Source of the DNA: Streptomyces termitum
GTDB lineage: Bacteria > Actinomycetota > Actinomycetes > Streptomycetales > Streptomycetaceae
Direction of reading: 5' to 3'
Length of the DNA stretch: 64,000 nt
Assembly: GCF_014650175.1 (NCBI RefSeq)
Contig: NZ_BMUL01000007.1
Span: 310,001 to 374,000 of the forward strand
Below, piece by piece: positions 10,445-18,368 of the stretch. A model generated the notes under the pieces. That model ran no database searches and had not been told where the DNA came from. It saw only the letters and a program-made list of their open reading frames with translations. Both the position numbers and the translations under genes were made by a program. Position 1 is the stretch's first letter. The number at the start of each line of letters is the position of its first letter.

Positions 10445-11110
10445 TCAGCGCCGGGCGCCGAAGTCCTGCACCCACCACGGCCCGTCGGCGGTGAGGGCCA
10501 CACCCGCCCCGACGTCGCGGAACGCGCAGTCGAGGATGTTCGCCCGGTGGGACGGACTCCCCATCCAGTCCCGCATCGCCCGCTCCGGCGTCGCCGGCCC
10601 CTTGTGGATGTTCTCGCCCCACCGCGACCAGCCGTAGCCGGTGGCGGTGATCCGGTCCCCGCCGTCCCGCCCCTCCGGGGTGTCGTGCGCGTAGTAGTCG
10701 CGCGCCGCCATGTCGTCGGCGTGCGCCTGGGCCGCCCTCCGCAGCCGCTTCTCGGTCCGCAGTGGACCGCAACCCGCCTTCTCCCGCTCGGCGTTGACGA
10801 GGGCGATGACGTCCCGCACGTACCGGGAGGCCCGGTCCTGCCCCGCGGCCGGGACGGCGCGGACCCCGCCGGTCTGCGCCGCCGGCCCGCCGCCCCCGGC
10901 CGCCGCGCGCGGGGCGACGACGGCATCGGCGGCGGGAGCGGGGGAGGGGGAGGGCGGCGCGGCGGCCGCGTACAGGCCGAGCAGGACGGTGAGGGCGGCC
11001 GCGCCCGCTCCGGTGCGGAAGGGGGCGGTGCGGAAGAAGGCCCGGCGCCGGCCGGGGGCCGGGCGCGCGGGGGACCGCTCGATGGGGCCGGGGGGACCGT
11101 CGTACCGCAT
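10445..11110 (-). CDS. Secreted or membrane-anchored CAP-domain protein
   Basis: 221 residues from ATG 11110 (GGAG upstream); an in-frame extension to 11233 is less likely. A basic N-terminus precedes a hydrophobic helix (AGAAALTVLLGLYAAAAPP), then a Pro/Ala linker. A CAP domain covers about 100-221: YVRDVIALVNAEREKAGCGP, AQAHADDMAARDYYAHDTP, YGWSRWGENIHKGP, SPSHRANILDCAFRDVGAG. It is tail-to-tail with the sigma-CAP fusion, and its CAP domain resembles that one closely, suggesting an inverted duplication. The cellular role of bacterial CAP proteins is poorly known. Confidence 0.88.
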   Translation of the reverse strand: MRYDGPPGPIERSPARPAPGRRRAFFRTAPFRTGAGAAALTVLLGLYAAAAPPSPSPAPAADAVVAPRAAAGGGGPAAQTGGVRAVPAAGQDRASRYVRDVIALVNAEREKAGCGPLRTEKRLRRAAQAHADDMAARDYYAHDTPEGRDGGDRITATGYGWSRWGENIHKGPATPERAMRDWMGSPSHRANILDCAFRDVGAGVALTADGPWWVQDFGARR

Positions 11111-11302
11111 GGGGCTCCGTTCGCTCGACCGCGCCGCCGTCCGGTCCGGGGCTCCGACGAGCCGCCGGGGCGACGGGAACGAGGCTTTCCCCGTCCCGCC
11201 GCCCCGACACCCCGGGTCAACCCGGAGGGTCAAGCCCGTGCGTCAACCCGAGGCGCCGGGGCGGCGGTTCGCCGGGCCGCCGCTTCCGCTCCCCCTTCCG
11301 GG

Positions 11303-12205
11303 TCAGCCCTGCGGGACGACCGCCACCGGGCACGGGGCGAGGTGCAGCGCCGCGTGCGCCACCGAGCCGATCCGCTGCCCCAGCGCCCCGCGCCTGGCCC
11401 GGCGGCCCACCACCAGGAGCTGGGCGGCGCCGGAGGTGGTGAGCAGGACCTGTCCGGCGCTGCCCAGCTCCACGTGCTCGGTCACCGGCACGTACGGGTA
11501 CCGCTCCCGCCAGGGCGCGAGGGCCTCGCGCAGCGCCTTCTCCTCGAAGGGCACCAGGCCGCCGGCGTCGTCGGCGAGCCGCATCGAGGCCGGGCTGTAC
11601 GCGTAGAGCGGCGGCAGGCTCCAGGCGCGCACCGCGCGGATGGCGGCGCCCCGGGCGGCGGCGGTCTCGAAGGCGAAGCGCAGCACGGGCTCGCTGTCCT
11701 CCGGGGTGCCCTGCTGGCCCACCAGGATCTCGCCCGTGGGCGGTTCGGCGGCCTCGCCGTCGCGGGCGCGGACCGAGACCACCGGGCGGGTGGCGGCGGC
11801 GATGACCTGCTGCCCGTACGAGCCGAGCAGGAAGCCGGCGACGGCCCCGTGCCCGCGCGAGCCGATGACGAGCATCTCCGCCTCCTCCTGGGCGGCGAGC
11901 AGCGCGGCCACCGGGGTGTCGGGGAGGACGGAGGCGCTGACCGCGACCTCCGGGTGGCGGGCGGTGATCTCCGCCTCGGCCGCGTGCACCAGGTCGTGGG
12001 CGGCCTTCTCCAGCCCGGTGGGGTCCTGGACCAGCGGCAGGTCGAGCGGCTCCCAGCGCCAGGCGTGGGCGAGCCGCAGCGGCACCCGCCGGTTCTCCGC
12101 CTCGCGCGCCGCCCACTCGGCGGCGGCGAGGCTCTCCGGCGAGCCGTCCACCCCGGCCACGATCGCCCGGTCCGTCCTACGGGGCTCCTGGGCCTCGCGC
12201 GTCAT
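11303..12205 (-). CDS. Universal stress protein, two UspA domains
   Basis: 300 residues: two tandem UspA domains. The first (about 12-150) starts IVAGVDGSPESLAAAEWAA and ends VIGSRGHGAVAGFLLGSYGQQV, carrying the G-2X-G-9X-G ATP-binding pattern. The second (about 158-298) ends LLVVGRRARRGALGQRIGSVA and CPVAVVPQG. Tandem USPs of this type are widespread in Actinobacteria, often linked to hypoxia or dormancy. The ATG at 12205 fits the start of the first domain. A palindromic GGGAC-N4-GGCCC box lies 93 nt upstream. Confidence 0.93.
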   Translation of the reverse strand: MTREAQEPRRTDRAIVAGVDGSPESLAAAEWAAREAENRRVPLRLAHAWRWEPLDLPLVQDPTGLEKAAHDLVHAAEAEITARHPEVAVSASVLPDTPVAALLAAQEEAEMLVIGSRGHGAVAGFLLGSYGQQVIAAATRPVVSVRARDGEAAEPPTGEILVGQQGTPEDSEPVLRFAFETAAARGAAIRAVRAWSLPPLYAYSPASMRLADDAGGLVPFEEKALREALAPWRERYPYVPVTEHVELGSAGQVLLTTSGAAQLLVVGRRARRGALGQRIGSVAHAALHLAPCPVAVVPQG

Positions 12206-12297
12206 CCGACTGCCTCCCTGTTCGCGGTGGACGGGTCCGGCCCGGCGGCCGGTCCCTCGTCGCCTCCCAGCTTGGGCCCATCGGCCGTCCGGAGGGA

Positions 12298-12311
12298 GGG
12301 CCACAGGTCCC
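12298..12311 (-). promoter_or_regulatory. DevR/OsdR-like box upstream of the universal stress gene
   Basis: Read on the minus strand the site is GGGACCTGTGGCCC, which fits the pattern GGGnC-N4-GnCCC associated with DevR/DosR-type dormancy regulators (OsdR in Streptomyces). It lies 93 nt upstream of the stress-protein start. The rest of this roughly 240-bp gap shows nothing else certain. Confidence 0.5.
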
Positions 12312-12444
12312 GACATGCCGGTCCGTACGCCCCTCCGGCCCCCGAGTCGAACATGTTCAACCCGGAGCTGACGCTCGTCGTGGTGGCGGCGGTGTACGGG
12401 GCGACCCGGGAGGCCGCCGAGGGCGGGGGATCGCGCCGCCCCCG

Positions 12445-13731
12445 TCAGGCGCTGCGGGCGAGGCGGGCGTGGCTGCCGTGGAGGTAGTGGTCGCCGATGT
12501 CGCGGAGCCGGTGCGCGGGCCGCGTCCGGGCGGTGAGCGCGCGGGCGTTGCGCCAGAAGCGGTCGAAGCCCGGACCGCCGCCCCCGGCGCCCGGCGCGGC
12601 CGGCGGCGCCCCCTCGACCAGCTCCAGGATCCGGGTGGTCAGCCGCACCGCGGCCCGGCCGGTCACCGTCTCGGCGGCGGACACCACGACCGCCAGGTCG
12701 GCGCGCTCCTCCACGCCGAGCGCCCAGCCCGCGCGCAGCCCGCGCGCCAGCGCGTCGGTGGCGCGCTCGGCGACGGCCGCCGCCGTGTGCGCGGAGGTCG
12801 CCAACTCGCCGTAGGAGAGCAGGAGGTACGGGTCGTCGCCGCGGTCCGCCGGTCCGCCGGCCGCCGGGCGGTCGTCGCCGGGCGCGGCGCCGGGCTCCGG
12901 CGGGCGCGCCCGGGTCACGTCCCGCGCCTCGGCGAGCGCGCCCTCCGCGATGCCGAGCGCCACGTGCACCAGGAGGAGCCGCAGCACCAGGGGGGCGAGC
13001 GAGGTGAACGGGGCGACCGCGTGCTCGTCGGCGGGCACCGTGCCCAGGACCCGCGACCGGGGCACCGGCACCTGGTCGAAGGCCACCGTGCCGGCGCCGG
13101 TGAGCCGCTGCCCCACCCGGTCCGCGGCCGGTTCCGCGCGGACCCCCGGATGGGCCGGGTCGACCAGGACGAGCAGCAGGTCGCCGGTGCCGGCCGGCCG
13201 CGCCGCGACCACCAGCCGGTCGGCGACGGCGACGGCGGAGTCGTAGGAGCGGCGGCCGTCGAGGAGCCAGCCGCCCCGGTCGGCCCGGGTGAGGGTGAGC
13301 CCCGGCCCGGTGCCGCGCGGTGCCGGTTCGGTCGCCCCGGCGAGCAGCCAGCCCTCGGCCGCCGTCCGGGCGTCGAGGCGGGCGAAGGGCTCCGCGCCCC
13401 GGGTGCCGGGCGCGGTGAGGAAGCGGCCGGTCCACGACAGGGCGTAGTGGTGGGCGAGGAGTTCGCCCACGGAGCTGTCGGCGGCGGAGAGTTCGCGCAC
13501 CGCCGTACAGGCGGTGCGCAGGTCGGCGCCGTGGCCGCCGGGACCGGCGGCCGGGTCGGACGCGGTGAGGAAGGCGGTGAGGCCCGCCTCCCGGAGCCGC
13601 TCGACCTCGTCGAGCGGGGTCCGGCCCGCCCGGTCGCGGGCGTGCGCGTCGACGGCGAGATCGTCGGCGAGGTCGCGGACGACCCTCCGCCAGAGCGTGT
13701 CGTCCCTGGGCGTCGTCATCTCCGTGCTCAT
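12445..13731 (-). CDS. Acyl-CoA dehydrogenase-like flavoprotein (SfnB/DszC-like)
   Basis: 428 residues from ATG 13731. It has the acyl-CoA dehydrogenase fold: an N-terminal helical domain (TPLDEVERLREAGLTAFLTA), a middle beta domain (WLLAGATEPAPRGTGPGLTL, GGWLLDGRRSYDSAVAVADR), and a C-terminal helical bundle. The family includes true acyl-CoA dehydrogenases but also flavin-dependent monooxygenases of sulfur-compound desulfurisation (DszC, SfnB). I favour the latter because the gene lies just downstream of an Rrf2 regulator, and a cysteine-type leader peptide and GST-like gene are divergent. An inverted repeat overlaps its promoter region. The exact substrate is unknown. Confidence 0.78.
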   Translation of the reverse strand: MSTEMTTPRDDTLWRRVVRDLADDLAVDAHARDRAGRTPLDEVERLREAGLTAFLTASDPAAGPGGHGADLRTACTAVRELSAADSSVGELLAHHYALSWTGRFLTAPGTRGAEPFARLDARTAAEGWLLAGATEPAPRGTGPGLTLTRADRGGWLLDGRRSYDSAVAVADRLVVAARPAGTGDLLLVLVDPAHPGVRAEPAADRVGQRLTGAGTVAFDQVPVPRSRVLGTVPADEHAVAPFTSLAPLVLRLLLVHVALGIAEGALAEARDVTRARPPEPGAAPGDDRPAAGGPADRGDDPYLLLSYGELATSAHTAAAVAERATDALARGLRAGWALGVEERADLAVVVSAAETVTGRAAVRLTTRILELVEGAPPAAPGAGGGGPGFDRFWRNARALTARTRPAHRLRDIGDHYLHGSHARLARSA

Positions 13732-13754
13732 CCCACCCCGCCTGCCCTCCCATA

Positions 13755-13776
13755 ATCCCACTGGATCAGTAGGGAT
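13755..13776. promoter_or_regulatory. Inverted repeat in the promoter region of the flavoprotein gene
   Basis: ATCCC-ACTG and CAGTAGGGAT form an imperfect inverted repeat (one extra base in the right arm) 24-45 nt upstream of the 13731 start. The Rrf2 regulator encoded upstream is an obvious candidate to bind it. Confidence 0.55.
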
Positions 13777-13876
13777 AGTGGCAGAGGCGGGGCGGGCGCC
13801 CCAAGGGGCGTCCATCATGTGGATAAGGCCGTTCCGATGCTCGGAAAGCCTGCACGTCACCGCAGGTGAGGGAGGG

Positions 13877-14341
13877 TCAGGGATTGGTCCATGCCTCGGG
13901 GTCGTCCGCGCGCGCGGCGATCCCGGCCGGCAGCCCGCCCGCCGCGACCTCCGCCAGCGAGACGCCCAGCACCTCGCGCACGCTCGCCCGCAGCGCGATC
14001 CACAGCGGCAGCAGCGACTCCGCCGGGCCCGTGTAGGCCAGGTCCGGCGGCCGCTCCCCGCGCACCGACACCAGCGGCCCGTCCACGCAGCGGATCACGT
14101 CCGCCACCGAGATCGACTCGGCCGGCCGCGCCAGCCAGTACCCGCCCCGCCCGCCGCGCTGGCTCTCCACCAGCCCGCCCTTGCGCATGTCGCCCAGGAT
14201 CCCCTCCAGGAACTTGTGCGAGATGCCCTGCCCCTCGGAGATCGCCTCCGCCTTCAACGGCCCGGAATCCCGGGCCGCCGCGAGCTGGAGGGCGGCCCGC
14301 ACCGCGTAGTCGGCCCTGGCTGAAATGCGCATGCGGCGCAT
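13877..14341 (-). CDS. Rrf2-family transcriptional regulator
   Basis: About 154 residues (ATG 14341; ATG 14332 in the same frame gives 151). It has a typical Rrf2 winged helix at the N-terminus: MRISARADYAVRAALQLA, AISEGQGISHKFLEGILGDM, GGLVESQRGGRGGYWLARP, followed by ISVADVIRCVDGPL. Only one Cys is present, so the three-Cys cluster site of IscR/NsrR is missing. That makes a CymR-like regulator of sulfur or cysteine metabolism, or another non-Fe-S member, more likely. The same-strand flavoprotein gene lies 145 nt downstream, and the leader peptide/GST unit is divergent. Confidence 0.88.
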   Translation of the reverse strand: MRRMRISARADYAVRAALQLAAARDSGPLKAEAISEGQGISHKFLEGILGDMRKGGLVESQRGGRGGYWLARPAESISVADVIRCVDGPLVSVRGERPPDLAYTGPAESLLPLWIALRASVREVLGVSLAEVAAGGLPAGIAARADDPEAWTNP

Positions 14342-14501
14342 TATTCCGTACGGCTCCGAAGGTCGTCGGACGGGAGGCGACAGGCCGCCGCGGCGACCCG
14401 GCGGCCACCCCCGGGGAGTCCGTCCGCCGGAGCGCGCCGCCGGGCCGCGCCCCTCCGCACCCCCTCGCCCCCGCCGCGTCCGGACGGCCGGGCCGCCACC
14501 A

Positions 14502-14521
14502 TGTGGACGGTCCCGTCCACA
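14502..14521. promoter_or_regulatory. Perfect 20-bp palindrome beside the leader-peptide promoter
   Basis: TGTGGACGG, TC, CCGTCCACA: two perfect 9-bp arms with a 2-bp centre. It ends three bases before the -35 hexamer (14525) of the promoter driving the leader peptide and GST-like gene, and lies in the divergent region with the Rrf2 gene. Confidence 0.7.
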
Positions 14522-14524
14522 CTC

Positions 14525-14553
14525 TTGACGCGGTCCGCCACCGGTCCGACACT
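14525..14553 (+). promoter_or_regulatory. Promoter for the leader peptide and GST-like gene
   Basis: TTGACG (14525-14530) and GACACT (14548-14553) are separated by 17 bp, a good vegetative-type match. The -10 lies 35 nt before the leader ATG. Confidence 0.55.
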
Positions 14554-14588
14554 CGAAGCAGGTACCCGAGCGGACAGGTAGGGAAAGC

Positions 14589-14699
14589 ATGGGACACGGC
14601 GACCGGCACGACGGGCCCCCGGCCCGCCCCCTGCCGCGCCCCCTCTCCCTCACCTCGCGCCGCCACATCGACCTGCTGCGGGTGTGCGGCGCGACCTGA
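14589..14699 (+). CDS. Putative cysteine-attenuation leader peptide
   Basis: A 36-residue ORF, ATG 14589, with GGGAAAG upstream. The C-terminal half, LTSRRHIDLLRVCGAT, matches the remembered actinobacterial putative leader peptide pattern (LTxRRHIDLxRV followed by Cys-containing tail) found upstream of sulfur-assimilation and related genes. Translation across the Cys codon close to the stop is thought to sense cysteine supply. Here the GST-like gene begins 165 nt downstream. The N-terminal half is Pro/Arg-rich and unlike the usual short leader, so a later start is possible. No other ORF competes on this strand. Confidence 0.72.
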   Translation: MGHGDRHDGPPARPLPRPLSLTSRRHIDLLRVCGAT

Positions 14700-14863
14700 C
14701 CGCGCCCCCGGACCCGCCCTCGCCCGGCCCCGCCGCGTCCGGCCCCGCCGCGTCCGGACCTCCCGGCCCCCGCCTTCCCGTCACTCTGCTGCCGCCGCAC
14801 GGTCGCCCCCGCACGCCCCGACGCGCCCGCCCGGACCCAGCACCGAGCAACCCTGGGAGCACC

Positions 14864-15721
14864 ATGCCCGTCGTCGTCCCCTCCTCCCTGCTGCCCGCCG
14901 CCGGATCGCCCGCCTTCCGGGGCCGGATCGGCCGCGACGCCGCCAGCGGCCACTACGCCGTCCCCCACCGCTACCGCCTCCACGTCGCCCCCGCCGACCC
15001 CGACTGTCTGCGCATCGCCGCCGCCCACGGGCTCCTCGGCCTCGACACCGTGCTCCCGCTGCACGTCCTGCCCGAACGGCCCGACGCCCCCGACGGCTCG
15101 TACACCGCCCTCCGCCCCCTCTACGAGGCCAGCGCCCACCTCTACACCGGGCCCGCCGCCGCCCCCGTCCTCGCCGACACCTGGACCGGCCGCATCGTCA
15201 GCACCCACGTCCCCGACATCCTCCGCGACCTCGCCCTCCGCTTCCGCGGCGACGGCCCCGACCTCCTCCCCGAGGAGCACCGCGAGGAGATTGACGCCCT
15301 CGCCGACCGCTGCGCCCACGACATCCACCGCGCCGCCCAGCACGCCGGCGAACTCGGCCTGGACGGCGGGGCGGAGGAAGCGCTCGACACGCTCCTCGCC
15401 GCCCTCGCCGACCTCGACGCGCGGCTCGCCGACCGGCCGTACCTCCTCGGCACCGGCCCGACCCTCGCCGACGTGCACGTCTGGGGCGCCCTGGTGCGCC
15501 TCGACACCGTCCACCGCTGGCACCTGGACGCCGGAGCCCTGCACCGCATCGCCGGCCACCGCGCCCTGTGGGCCTACGCCCAGCGGCTCGCCGCCCACCC
15601 GGCCTTCGCCCGCCACCTCGACACCGAGGCGCTGCTGCGCAGGCACCGCGCCCACTGCCGGGGCCGGGAGGCCGCGGGCGCGGCCATCCGGATCGTCGAC
15701 TGGGACGCCTCCCGCCGCTGA
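14864..15721 (+). CDS. Glutathione S-transferase family protein (glutathionyl/mycothiyl-quinone-reductase-like)
   Basis: 285 residues from ATG 14864 (GGGAG upstream). The layout is that of Xi-class GSTs (S-glutathionyl-hydroquinone reductases): an N-terminal thioredoxin-like domain, VLADTWTGRIVSTHVPDILR near residue 100, and a C-terminal all-helical domain (RPYLLGTGPTLADVHVWGAL, VRLDTVHRWH). Oddly, where the family normally has the catalytic Cys-Pro-Trp, this protein reads Ala-Asp-Pro-Asp-Cys. The usual Cys position is therefore Asp, and the nearest Cys is three residues later. Actinomycetes use mycothiol instead of glutathione, so the thiol cofactor is probably mycothiol. Expression is likely tied to the leader peptide. 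Confidence 0.8.
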   Translation: MPVVVPSSLLPAAGSPAFRGRIGRDAASGHYAVPHRYRLHVAPADPDCLRIAAAHGLLGLDTVLPLHVLPERPDAPDGSYTALRPLYEASAHLYTGPAAAPVLADTWTGRIVSTHVPDILRDLALRFRGDGPDLLPEEHREEIDALADRCAHDIHRAAQHAGELGLDGGAEEALDTLLAALADLDARLADRPYLLGTGPTLADVHVWGALVRLDTVHRWHLDAGALHRIAGHRALWAYAQRLAAHPAFARHLDTEALLRRHRAHCRGREAAGAAIRIVDWDASRR

Positions 15722-15725
15722 CGCC

Positions 15726-16766
15726 TCAGGCGGCGCGGCGCCCCGCCAGGGGCGCCGTGCCGTCGCCCGCGCCCGACCGCACCCCGCGCAGGAACGCCTC
15801 CAGGGCCTCCACCGACGTCGCCGCAGGCTCCCACTCCAGCTCCCGGCGCGCCCGCTCCGTCGACATGAGCGGCAGCCTGCGCAGCGCGTCGAAGAGACCG
15901 GGATCGGCCGGGGCCAGGCGCAGGTGCCAGGCGGCGGCGAGGGCGCCCCGCACCGCGCCCGCCGGCACCCGCACCGGCCGCGCGTCGAACAGCCCGCCCA
16001 GCAGCTCCGCGTCCACCACCGGCTCCGCCGCCAGATTGAACGCGCCCCGCACGTCCCGCAGCACCGCCCGCACGTACGCGTCGGCGGCGTCCTCGGTGTG
16101 CAGGACCTGGAAGCGCAGCCCCGGCTCCGGCAGCAGCGGCAGCAGCTCCGGCCGGAACAGCTGCCCCGGCACGAACCGCCCCGCGAAGATCCGCCGCTGC
16201 TCGCTCGCCGCCTCCTCCTTGAACAGGAACGCCGGCCGCATCCGGACCACCCGCGTCTGCGGCCGGTCCCGCTCGAAGACGTCCAGGAGCCGTTCCACGT
16301 ACGCCTTCTCCCGGGTGTAGGCGGCCCCCGGCCAGCCGTGCGTCGGCCACTCCTCCGACACCGGCGCGCCGCCCCCGGGCCCGGGGGAGTACGCCCCCAC
16401 CGAGGAGGCGCACACCAGGACCGGCACCCGCGCCGCCGCCACCGCGTCCAGCACCCGCACCGTGCCCAGCACGTTCGTCTCCCAGGTGGCGGCCGGATCG
16501 TGCGTCGGACCGAACCGCCACGCCAGGTGCACCACGGCGTCGGCGCCCGCCAGGCAGCGGTCGAGCCGGGGCACGTCCCCGTCCCGCGACAGGTCCACGG
16601 CCGCCCACTCGACCCCCGGCACCTCCAGCACCGGCTCCCGGCGCGCCAGCCCCAGCACCGGCCCCACGGCCGGATCCGCCGCCAGCGCCCGCACCAGACT
16701 CGTCCCCACGTTCCCGGTGGCGCCCGTGACGACCACCCTCGGCCGCGTCCTCGTCTCGGTGTCCAT
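15726..16766 (-). CDS. NAD(P)-dependent epimerase/dehydratase (extended SDR)
   Basis: 346 residues from ATG 16766, with GGAGGGTCGGAGG upstream. The Rossmann motif VVVTGATGNVGTSLVRAL is at the N-terminus, ADAVVHLAWRF near 90, VLVCASSVGAY near 130 and the catalytic-type YTREK (YxxxK) near 165. A C-terminal substrate domain ends RRELEWEPAATSVEALEAFL. Extended SDRs act on nucleotide sugars, sterols or other carbonyl substrates; the context gives no clue. It converges with the GST-like gene four bases away, so the two stops nearly abut. Confidence 0.87.
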   Translation of the reverse strand: MDTETRTRPRVVVTGATGNVGTSLVRALAADPAVGPVLGLARREPVLEVPGVEWAAVDLSRDGDVPRLDRCLAGADAVVHLAWRFGPTHDPAATWETNVLGTVRVLDAVAAARVPVLVCASSVGAYSPGPGGGAPVSEEWPTHGWPGAAYTREKAYVERLLDVFERDRPQTRVVRMRPAFLFKEEAASEQRRIFAGRFVPGQLFRPELLPLLPEPGLRFQVLHTEDAADAYVRAVLRDVRGAFNLAAEPVVDAELLGGLFDARPVRVPAGAVRGALAAAWHLRLAPADPGLFDALRRLPLMSTERARRELEWEPAATSVEALEAFLRGVRSGAGDGTAPLAGRRAA

Positions 16767-16897
16767 GCCTCCGACCCTCCGCCATCCGGGCGACCCCCGC
16801 ACCCCGGCGTCACCGAACGTCACCGCGCGGGTCGCGCGCGTGCCCGACCGCGAGGACGATGGAGCGACCCACGAGGGGGTGCCGTCACGGAGGAACC

Positions 16898-17119
16898 ATG
16901 CTGCTGCCCGACCGCAACACCGTCGAACGCCTCCTCAGGCACTACCGCGCCCAGGAACTCACCCTCCTCGCCGGCCCCTGCGACCTCACCGTCCGCCGCC
17001 GCTTCGAGGACACCGCCTACACCCTGTGCGTCCTCATGGGCGTCCGCTCCACCCCCGAAGCCCTCCGGGCCGCCGAGCACTACCTCACCCCGAGGACCCC
17101 GAGCACGACCCCCCTCTGA
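16898..17119 (+). CDS. DUF5133 small protein
   Basis: 73 residues from ATG 16898 with ACGGAGGAACC upstream. MLLPDRNTVERLLRHYRA at the start and RRRFEDTAYTLCVLMGVR in the centre match the DUF5133 family of short Streptomyces proteins as I remember it. There are no membrane segments. The last 35 nt overlap the end of the convergent MFS gene. Function unknown. Confidence 0.8.
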   Translation: MLLPDRNTVERLLRHYRAQELTLLAGPCDLTVRRRFEDTAYTLCVLMGVRSTPEALRAAEHYLTPRTPSTTPL

Positions 17120-18311
17120 CCCGCCTCCGGAGGCGGCAGGCCCGCGCGCACGGGAGCGCCGACACCAGGCACACGCCCGCCGCGAGCAGCAGCGTCACCG
17201 GAAGCGAGCGGACCGCCACCGGCCCCGCCAGCGCGGCCCCCGCCGCGAAACCGGTGATCTTCAGGCTGGCCCCGGTGGTGAACACCCGGCCCCGCAGCCC
17301 CGGCGGCGTCCACTCCTGCCGCACCGCGAACAGGGCGGACAACGAGGGCCCCTCGGCCGCGCCCGCCACCGCGAACGCCGCCACCAGCGCCACCGGCCCG
17401 CCCGTCGCGGCCAGCCCCCACGCCCCCGCCTGCACCAGCGCCCCGGCCCCCAGCACCGCCATCGGCGGCACGGCCCGGGGCAGCCGGGCGTGCAGGGCGG
17501 TCGCCGCCAGCGCCCCGGCCGCCGCCACCGACAGCAGCAGCGCGCCCCGGCCCGGACCGCCCAGCGCCCCGGCGCCGAGCGCCGGCACACAGGCCGCCAC
17601 CATGCCCTGCGCGGCGGCGCAGCCGACCGAGGAGGACGTCGCCGCCAGCAGCGGCCGCCGCCGCACCACGACCCGCAGCCCCGCCGCGACCGCGCCGAGC
17701 AGCCCGACCTCCCGGCCCGCCACGCTCCCCGGCCCGGCGGTCGGCAGCAGCAGGGCGAGGGGAGCCGCCGAGGCCACAAAGGCCGCCGCGAGGACCACCG
17801 CCGCCGGCGCGCCGAGGATCAGCGCGGCGCCACCCGCGAGCGCCGGACCGGCCAGGGCCGCCGCCGGGAAGGTGAGCGCGTCGAGCGCGAGCAGCCGGTC
17901 CGGCCGCCCGGCCGGGGCGGTCCGGGGAAGCTGCGCGGTCCAGCCGCCCGACAGCGCGGGCCCCGCCAGCCCCGCCACCACCGCCGCCGTCGCGGTGACG
18001 GCGAAGGGCAGCCGCCCCAGGGCGGCCAGGACCGCCACCAGCCCCGCCGCGTGGAGGAGCAGCGCCCCGGCCAGCAGCCGGCCCGGCCGCCGGGACCGGT
18101 CGAGGAGCACCCCCAGGACCGGCCCGCCCACCGCCGCCGAGGCGGTCGCGCACGCCAGCAGCGCCGACGCCCCGGAGGCCGTACCGGTGAGGGCGAAGCC
18201 CGCGAGGGCCAGGGCGGGACCGGACGCCTCGTCCCCGGTCCGGGCCGCCAGCGCCCCGGCCAGGTGACCGCGCGCCGACGGTGGCCGGGTGCGTTCCGTG
18301 CTCTTCCGCAT
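17085..18311 (-). CDS. MFS transporter
   Basis: 408 residues, almost entirely hydrophobic, with about 12 helices rich in Ala/Gly/Leu. The MFS loop 2-3 motif appears as GGPVLGVLLDRSRRPGRLLA, and a second copy is seen near the middle (PPGLRGRVFTTGASLK). The substrate is unknown. It is divergent from the CGNR regulator with only 57 bp between the proposed starts, so shared control is likely. Its 3' end overlaps the convergent DUF5133 gene. Confidence 0.85.
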   Translation of the reverse strand: MRKSTERTRPPSARGHLAGALAARTGDEASGPALALAGFALTGTASGASALLACATASAAVGGPVLGVLLDRSRRPGRLLAGALLLHAAGLVAVLAALGRLPFAVTATAAVVAGLAGPALSGGWTAQLPRTAPAGRPDRLLALDALTFPAAALAGPALAGGAALILGAPAAVVLAAAFVASAAPLALLLPTAGPGSVAGREVGLLGAVAAGLRVVVRRRPLLAATSSSVGCAAAQGMVAACVPALGAGALGGPGRGALLLSVAAAGALAATALHARLPRAVPPMAVLGAGALVQAGAWGLAATGGPVALVAAFAVAGAAEGPSLSALFAVRQEWTPPGLRGRVFTTGASLKITGFAAGAALAGPVAVRSLPVTLLLAAGVCLVSALPCARACRLRRRVRGGSCSGSSG

Positions 18312-18368
18312 GGGCCCCGAGGCTAGAGAGCTAACTCAAAACTGCGCAATATGCGTTACATTCGATGG
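18312..18368. promoter_or_regulatory. Short divergent promoter between MFS and CGNR genes
   Basis: 57 bp, unusually AT-rich. It holds CGCA-ATA-TGCG (an 11-bp inverted repeat around 18344) followed by TTACATT, a possible -10 element for a leaderless CGNR transcript. The CGNR protein is a natural candidate to bind here. Confidence 0.5.

Noticed and set aside
12349..12358. GAACATGTTC palindrome considered as a LexA box
   Set aside because: The Streptomyces LexA box needs four bases between GAAC and GTTC; here there are two, and no SOS gene is adjacent.
12353..12487. 44-codon plus-strand ORF starting MFNPELTLVVVAAV
   Set aside because: No ribosome-binding site, and it runs antisense into the end of the flavoprotein gene.
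14726..14755. Two tandem 15-bp copies of GGCCCCGCCGCGTCC between leader peptide and GST gene considered as an attenuator
   Set aside because: Direct repeats only; I could not draw alternative stem-loops with confidence, so no attenuator structure is claimed.
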